Source: Sulfuritalea sp.
GTDB taxonomy: Bacteria > Pseudomonadota > Gammaproteobacteria > Burkholderiales > Rhodocyclaceae
Length of the DNA: 29,512 nt
Direction: 5' to 3'
Assembly (NCBI GenBank): GCA_016712985.1
Contig: JADJQA010000051.1
Location: 1 to 29,512 of the forward strand
Part shown: piece after piece, positions 24,812 through 29,512 of the stretch
Layout of the letters: each line of letters starts with the position of its first letter
Position numbering within the stretch: the stretch's first letter is position 1
Notes under the pieces: generated by a model
Seen by the model: the letters and a program-made list of their open reading frames with translations, nothing else
Database searches by the model: none
Told to the model about the DNA's origin: nothing
Program-made: the position numbers and the translations under genes

Positions 24812-25117
24812 ATGGCCAACCGCATCAAGGTGACCGAGCTACCGAACTTGGACGCCGCCGCCGCTCTCGATACTGAGGACGCTATCGCAGCTTATTTGAC
24901 CGACATCCTGACGGCGAACGATCCGGCCCTGCTCGCCGCAGCGCTTGGAGACATTGCTCGGGCACGTGGCATGAGCGACATTGCCAAGGCATCCGGCATT
25001 AGTCGCGAGGCACTGTACAAGGCGTTGCGCCCCGAGGCGCAACCGCGCTTCGAGACCGTCAGCCGCGTCTGTGCCGCGCTGGGAGTCAAACTGGTGGCAA
25101 AGGCCATGCATCCCTGA
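24812..25117 (+). CDS. HigA-like antitoxin (TIGR02684-type HTH)
   Basis: 101 residues from ATG 24812, after the ribosome site GGAGGAAAGG. N-terminal AAYLTDILTANDPALLAAAL binds the toxin in this family. The C-terminal helix-turn-helix ARGMSDIAKASGISREALYK binds DNA. Toxin-first gene order and the palindrome in the promoter fit a HigBA-like module. The frame is intact while the toxin's is not. A longer start at 24797 is less likely. Confidence 0.87.
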   Translation: MANRIKVTELPNLDAAAALDTEDAIAAYLTDILTANDPALLAAALGDIARARGMSDIAKASGISREALYKALRPEAQPRFETVSRVCAALGVKLVAKAMHP

Positions 25118-25160
25118 CACTGCGCGCACGAAGACCCTGAATCCCGTCTAGTCATCCGGA

Positions 25161-26246
25161 ATGCATCTGCTGGTCGACATTTCAGCCCACGGCCTGGGCC
25201 ACCTGGCGCAGACCGCGCCGGTGCTGGATGCCCTTCATGCACTGGCGCCCGACCTGCGCCTGACGGTGCGCAGCGCGCTGCCGCGCGAACGGCTGGCGCA
25301 GCGCATCGGCGCTGGCTTCACACATGTGCCCGAGGCGCGCGATTTCGGCTTTGTGATGTACAACGCGGTCGATATCGATCTGGCCGCCAGCGAGCGGCGC
25401 TACCGCGAGTTCCACGCCGGGTGGCCGCAGCGAGTCGCCGCCGAGGCGGCTTGGTTGCGGCATCACGGCGTCGATGCGCTCCTCACCAATGTCGCCTACC
25501 TGTCGCTGGCCGGGGCCGCCGCTGCCGGAATTCCGGCGGCATCCCTATGCTCGCTGAACTGGGCCGACCTGTTTGCCCATTACTTCGGCGGCGAGCCGTG
25601 GGCCGCCGAGATCCACGCCCAGATGCTGGCGGCCTACAACGCCGGCCTGGGCTTCCTGCGCGTCACGCCCGGGCTGCCGATGGCGGACATGCCGAGGCGA
25701 CACGAGATCGGGCCGATAGCGCGCATCGGCCGCCGCGACCGCGCAGACGTGGCGCAGCGGCTCGATCTCAAGCAAAGCGAACGCTGGATTCTGCTGGCCA
25801 TGGGCGGCATCGAGTTTCCCCTGCCGCTGCAAGACTGGCCGCGCACCCCCGGCCTGAACTGGCTGGTGCCGGGCGAGTTGCAGATCGGGCGCGATGACGT
25901 GCGCAGCATCGACGTGCCGGCGCTGAGCTTCAGCGGCCTGCTCGCCGGCGTCGACGCGGTAATCACCAAGCCCGGCTACGGGACCTTTGTCGAGGCAGCG
26001 TGCAGGGGCATCCCGATCCTGTATCTGGAGCGCGACGACTGGCCGGAGACGCCCCATTTCGCTGCGTGGCTTGCGCTGCACGCCCGAGCCCAAGTCCTGA
26101 CGCGTACCCAACTGGCGAGCGGGAATTTCATCGATTTGCTGCAAGGGCTCTGGCAAGCACCGGCACCCGCCCTGCCTCGGGCCAAGGGTGCCGATGAAGC
26201 GGCGCACTGGCTGAGGCGGGCATTCGGGCTGAGGGCTCGTGAATAA
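25161..26246 (+). CDS. GT-B-fold glycosyltransferase-like protein
   Basis: 361 residues, with a MurG/UGT-like layout: N-terminal HGLGHLAQTAPVLDALHAL (glycine loop) and C-terminal VDAVITKPGYGTFVEAACRG, which resembles the donor-binding region of GT-B enzymes and of the N-terminal part of L-arabinokinase-like proteins. RLDLKQSERWILLAMGG is the inter-domain start. Sugar and acceptor are unknown. No membrane helix or signal peptide. It lies between the HigBA-like module and pbpC; a cell-envelope role is only a guess. Confidence 0.7.
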   Translation: MHLLVDISAHGLGHLAQTAPVLDALHALAPDLRLTVRSALPRERLAQRIGAGFTHVPEARDFGFVMYNAVDIDLAASERRYREFHAGWPQRVAAEAAWLRHHGVDALLTNVAYLSLAGAAAAGIPAASLCSLNWADLFAHYFGGEPWAAEIHAQMLAAYNAGLGFLRVTPGLPMADMPRRHEIGPIARIGRRDRADVAQRLDLKQSERWILLAMGGIEFPLPLQDWPRTPGLNWLVPGELQIGRDDVRSIDVPALSFSGLLAGVDAVITKPGYGTFVEAACRGIPILYLERDDWPETPHFAAWLALHARAQVLTRTQLASGNFIDLLQGLWQAPAPALPRAKGADEAAHWLRRAFGLRARE

Positions 26247-26289
26247 ATCTACTGCGCGTGGCGGATCGGGGCTTGGGCGGTGCTCGCTA

Positions 26290-26350
26290 TCCTCATGTAC
26301 GGGAACGTACATTCCGGTAGCTGTGCTCCGGCCGCACCCCGCTGCGGCCC
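26290..26350. repeat. Double-hairpin intergenic element upstream of pbpC
   Basis: Two perfect 7-base stems in tandem: ATGTACG-GGAA-CGTACAT (26295-26312) and GGCCGCA-CCCCGC-TGCGGCC (26330-26349). The arrangement resembles REP/BIME-like elements. Only one copy is in the window. It could also act on pbpC expression. Confidence 0.5.
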
Positions 26351-26384
26351 GCTCGCTACGATTTCTCCACGAGCTCTGCGCTGA

Positions 26385-28577
26385 ATGAGCCGCCTCGCGC
26401 ACTGCGTCGCGGCGCTGACGCTGCTGCTGACCAGCCTGCCGGCGCTGGCGCTGCCTTCCTTCGCCGAAGTGCGCGCGGCGCACCAGCCTTCCGACGCCTG
26501 GCTGCTGGCGCGCGACGGCACGCCGCTGGCGACGCGGCGCCTGGACCGCAGCGTGCGCCGCCTGCCCTGGGTCAAGCTGCGGGACATCTCCCCGGCGCTG
26601 CACCGCGCGGTGCTGATTTCCGAGGACAAGCGCTTCCTCGATCACGCTGGCGTGGACTGGCAGGCCGCCGCGGCGGGAGCTTGGGGCAACCTGTGGAATG
26701 AGAGGAGGCGCGGCGCCAGCACCTTGAGCATGCAATTGGTCGGCCTGCTCGACGCGGAGTCGCGGCGCAAGGGCCGGCGCAGCTTGTTGGAGAAGATTGA
26801 CCAGACCGCCGGCGCGTTGCTCCTGGAACGGCACTGGAGCAAGGACCAGATCCTCGAAGCCTATCTGAACCTGGTGCCGTTTCGCGGCGAACTCGAAGGC
26901 GTCGCAGCGATGAGCCGCGGGCTGTTCGGCAAGTGGCCGGAAGGTCTCGACGAACAGGAAGCCGCGCTGGCCGCGGCCCTGCTGCGCGCACCGAACGCCA
27001 GGCCCGACCTCGTCGCGCGACGCGCCTGCGGCCTGCTCAGGGAAATGCAGCGCGAGGCGCTGTGCCGGGACATCGATGCCGTGGCCGCCGTGGCCTTGGG
27101 CAGCGTGCTGCATCGCCCCGACCAGACGCCGCAACTGGCCCCGCATCTGGCCGTGAAGCTGCTGACGCAGCCCGGCCAGCGCATCAAATCCACGCTGGAC
27201 GCCGGCTTGCAGCGCTTTGCCGGCGAGACGCTACGCCGCCACCTGGGCGCGCTGGAAAAGCGCAACGTCGAAGATGGCGCAGTGCTGGTGGCGGACAACG
27301 CGTCGGGCGAAATCCTCGCCTGGGTCGGCTCCAGCGGCGAACTCTCGGATGCCGCCGAGGTGGATGGCGTCACCGCGCTACGCCAGGCCGGCTCGACGCT
27401 CAAGCCCTTTCTCTACGGCCTGGCCTTCGAACGCCGCGACCTGACCGCGGCCTCGCTGATCGAGGATGCGCCGCTGACGCTGGCCACCGGCAACGGGCTC
27501 TACGCGCCGCAGAACTACGAGCCTGACTATCGCGGCTGGGTCAGCGCGCGCATGGCGCTGGCCGGCTCGCTCAACGTGCCGGCGGTAAAGACGCTGGTGC
27601 GCATCGGCGCCGACGAATTCCAGCAGCGCCTGCGCCGCTTCGGCTTCGACAGCCTGACCGAGCGCGGCGACTGGTACGGCTACAGCCTGGCGCTGGGCTC
27701 CGCGGACATATCCCTGCTGATGCTGGCCAATGCCTACCGCACGCTGGCCAACGATGGGCGCTGGAGCAGCCTGCGCGCGACGCCCGAAGGCAAGGCGCCC
27801 GCCTGCCGGGCCGACTCCTGTGGCACATTTGGCGGTAGCCCGCGTCGGGCGATGTCGCCACAAGCCAGCTTCCTGGTCGGCGACATCCTGGCAGACCACG
27901 CCGCGCGCGCCGGCAGCTTCGGCCTCGAATCCTGGCTCGCCACACCCTACTGGAGCGCGGCCAAGACCGGTACCAGCAAGGACATGCGCGACAACTGGTG
28001 CGCCGGCTTCTCGCGCCGGTATACGGTCGCGGTGTGGGTGGGCAATGCCTCGGGCGCGGCGATGCATGATGTATCCGGCATCTCGGGCGCGGCGCCGGTA
28101 TGGCGCGAGGTGATGGACTGGCTGCACCGCGGCGACGCCGCCGGACGCGGCAGGGTGAACAGCAGGGCGGCCGAGGCGCCACCGGGAATGGTGGCGCAAA
28201 CGATCCGCTTCGAGCCGTCCGCGCAGCACACGGCCGAGCCGCAACGGCGCGAGTGGTTTATCGGCGGCACCGAGCGCAGCGTCGTGCGTCCTGCCCAGGC
28301 ACAGGCCCTGGCACGGATCAGCTACCCGGCCGAGGGAATGGTGATCGCGCTCGACCCGGACATTCCACCGGGTCGCCAGCGGCTCCCGCTGCAACTGTCG
28401 GCAAGGGGCGCGGCCGGCTGGCAATGGCGCATCGATGGCCGGCCGGCCGGCCGCGCCGACCGCGCCAGCCGCTGGCTGCCGCAGCCGGGCAAGCATCGTC
28501 TGGCGCTGGTGGATGCCAAGGACGCCGAACTCGATGCCGTGGCCTTTGAAGTCAGGGCCCTGCGCGGCCGGCGCTGA
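26385..28577 (+). CDS. pbpC: Penicillin-binding protein 1C (bifunctional glycosyltransferase/transpeptidase)
   Basis: 730 residues. N-terminal hydrophobic signal or anchor (1-22); GT51 glycosyltransferase at about 45-220 with catalytic Glu80 in SEDKRF and GASTLSMQLVG; transpeptidase at about 285-570 with STLK (337-340, catalytic Ser337), SLN (395-397) and KTGT (527-530); C-terminal BiPBP domain (about 650-725). It polymerises and may cross-link peptidoglycan in the periplasm. All active-site motifs are intact. The alpha-2-macroglobulin-like partner gene (yfhM type) usual in other bacteria is not in the window. ATG 26385 has a weak ribosome site. Confidence 0.94.
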   Translation: MSRLAHCVAALTLLLTSLPALALPSFAEVRAAHQPSDAWLLARDGTPLATRRLDRSVRRLPWVKLRDISPALHRAVLISEDKRFLDHAGVDWQAAAAGAWGNLWNERRRGASTLSMQLVGLLDAESRRKGRRSLLEKIDQTAGALLLERHWSKDQILEAYLNLVPFRGELEGVAAMSRGLFGKWPEGLDEQEAALAAALLRAPNARPDLVARRACGLLREMQREALCRDIDAVAAVALGSVLHRPDQTPQLAPHLAVKLLTQPGQRIKSTLDAGLQRFAGETLRRHLGALEKRNVEDGAVLVADNASGEILAWVGSSGELSDAAEVDGVTALRQAGSTLKPFLYGLAFERRDLTAASLIEDAPLTLATGNGLYAPQNYEPDYRGWVSARMALAGSLNVPAVKTLVRIGADEFQQRLRRFGFDSLTERGDWYGYSLALGSADISLLMLANAYRTLANDGRWSSLRATPEGKAPACRADSCGTFGGSPRRAMSPQASFLVGDILADHAARAGSFGLESWLATPYWSAAKTGTSKDMRDNWCAGFSRRYTVAVWVGNASGAAMHDVSGISGAAPVWREVMDWLHRGDAAGRGRVNSRAAEAPPGMVAQTIRFEPSAQHTAEPQRREWFIGGTERSVVRPAQAQALARISYPAEGMVIALDPDIPPGRQRLPLQLSARGAAGWQWRIDGRPAGRADRASRWLPQPGKHRLALVDAKDAELDAVAFEVRALRGRR

Positions 28578-28701
28578 CAGCGCGAGGCCACAACCCCTAC
28601 GTCATAATGTTTGACGCCCCGATATGAGCTTGAACTTCGGACCAATAACGATGACGATGAGCGATAACACGGTACCGATGTGCAACGAGCACTCGTAATC
28701 T

Positions 28702-29031
28702 TCAGATGCTCAAGACCTGAATCAGACGATTCAGCATCTTGAATTCGTTATCGCTTTCAAGCGAAAGAATTGCGTCGCGAATGGCCGGCACATACAGTGA
28801 ATCCATTGCATTCGTACGAGTAACCTCCAGGCCATTCGGCGGGTCGTACAAATACTGGATTTCGTTTAGAGATTGCCGAATGACAAACACACCGACAGGA
28901 TCGTCAGCAACATCCCGATCTGCAGCGTCGAGATAGTGATCGCAGACATCTATCTGGCTGCTGAGCCAGTGATAACAAAGCTCCCTTCCCAACGAATCAA
29001 GCAGGGTGTTTCGACATTTTGCCTTGTTCAT
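28702..29031 (-). CDS. Unknown 109-residue protein overlapping the phosphoribosyltransferase-like gene
   Basis: No family recognised. Start chosen at ATG 29031 (MNKAKCRNTLLDSLGRELCY), inside the last codons of the upstream gene, so coupled translation is likely. The product is acidic, mostly helical by eye, with several Asp/Glu clusters (DHYLDAADRDVADD) and no signal peptide or membrane segment. Base composition is clearly less GC-rich than in the window's other genes, suggesting recent transfer with its neighbour. It is convergent with pbpC. Confidence 0.6.
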   Translation of the reverse strand: MNKAKCRNTLLDSLGRELCYHWLSSQIDVCDHYLDAADRDVADDPVGVFVIRQSLNEIQYLYDPPNGLEVTRTNAMDSLYVPAIRDAILSLESDNEFKMLNRLIQVLSI

Positions 29032-29445
29032 ATTGGGTGATTCGGGGGAAGTCCGATCGCTTGAATACGGCGCGCACCATGCGATATTGCGCTTCCAAGG
29101 CTTGGCGTCCGCCTTGCTCTCTATCAACCAATGCGACGATGCCGATGATCCGGTAACCTGCTTCCGCAAAATGCGTGCATGCATGCTTGGTTGAGTTCCC
29201 GGTAGTAATCACATCATCAACGACAACAATAGTGGTTCCCTTCGGAAGTTGGTTTTCAATGCGGTTCATGGTGCCGTTTTTTTGGCTTCTTTGCGGACGC
29301 TGGAACCGCGAACTGTCTTCATCCCTCGCTCAAAGGCTTTCATAGCGACTGCTGCCGTTATGAAATCGGCGCCCATTGTCAGTCCGCCGATTGCGTCTAG
29401 GGTTACGGGTTCTACACACGAAATTGGACAGGTGGCAGCCTCAAG
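28997..29445 (-). pseudogene. Orotate phosphoribosyltransferase-like protein, N-terminally incomplete and frameshifted
   Basis: Minus-strand pieces: LDAIGGLTMGADFITAAVAM, then RGSSVRKEAKK, then after a one-base frame change MNRIENQLPKGTTIVVVDDV and ITTGNSTKHACTHFAEAGYR. The last contains the PRPP-binding motif VVVDDVITTGNST, which together with the GGLTMGAD loop is typical of PyrE-like enzymes. Restoring one A to the seven-A run at 29277-29283 joins them as KEAKKNGTMNRIEN. Upstream an in-frame TAG (29446-29448) cuts off the normal first about 55 residues, and no start was found. Low GC, like its partner. It may be an accessory, non-pyrimidine-pathway paralogue. Confidence 0.65.
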
Positions 29446-29512
29446 CTAGGGCAAGAAACTAATTTTTATCTATACGTATTGCTTCAACATGACGTTTGGA
29501 GCAGCAGTATGT

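Noticed and set aside
29277..29283. Programmed ribosomal frameshifting at the seven-A run in the PyrE-like gene
   Set aside because: PyrE-like proteins are not known to need frameshifting, no stimulatory structure was seen, and the gene is already missing its N-terminus; a lost base is simpler.

Overview
The window comes from a GC-rich (about two thirds G+C by eye) Gram-negative bacterium. It is most likely a betaproteobacterium, and Rhodocyclaceae-like neighbourhoods are the best match. The reasons are the linked order TIGR02001 / ubiK / comM / metallo-hydrolase / mscL, the argS-SPOR-SDR operon, UbiB, and a Pat-type acyl-CoA synthetase/GNAT fusion. No rRNA or tRNA gene, CRISPR array or complete insertion sequence was seen. 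Family names rest on recognition by eye; no database search was run.

Left part (1-4560): a run of recognisable genes (a TIGR02001 outer-membrane-type protein, ubiK, comM/yifB, a YcbL-like metallo-hydrolase, mscL, and the N-terminal piece of an MmeI-like DNA methyltransferase). Every one is broken by several small indels and substitutions, although gene order and regulatory sites survive. The TIGR02001 gene has a near-consensus sigma-54 promoter and an upstream cluster of NtrC-like half sites. The broken zone ends inside the last codons of a VapC toxin gene. From there on nearly all reading frames are clean, so this zone is either poor sequence at a contig end or a decayed block.

Middle (4525-14180): a VapBC/FitAB-type toxin-antitoxin pair; a large Pat-type protein acetyltransferase; two small paralogous proteins ending in a shared GQ.TG..IN.TA motif; an MFS exporter and LysR regulator facing a flavodoxin-pirin pair across a palindromic operator; an FMN reductase; a conserved 89-residue protein; and a 41-codon membrane microprotein with its own sigma-54 promoter.

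Housekeeping part (14209-24173): SDR, SPOR protein and argS on the minus strand, back to back with ubiB. A plus-strand series follows: Na+/solute symporter with a His-rich tail, VanZ-like membrane protein, MazG-like pyrophosphohydrolase, thioredoxin-like [2Fe-2S] ferredoxin, alpha/beta hydrolase and an ABC ATPase whose expected permease is missing.

Right part (24174-29512): a HigBA-like toxin-antitoxin module with a frameshifted toxin, a GT-B-like glycosyltransferase, penicillin-binding protein 1C, and then a visibly lower-GC segment. That segment holds a broken orotate-phosphoribosyltransferase-like gene overlapping an unknown 109-residue gene. Several single-base lesions (8632-8640, 24746-24750, 29277-29283) lie in or beside short homopolymers, which points to residual sequencing errors or slippage.
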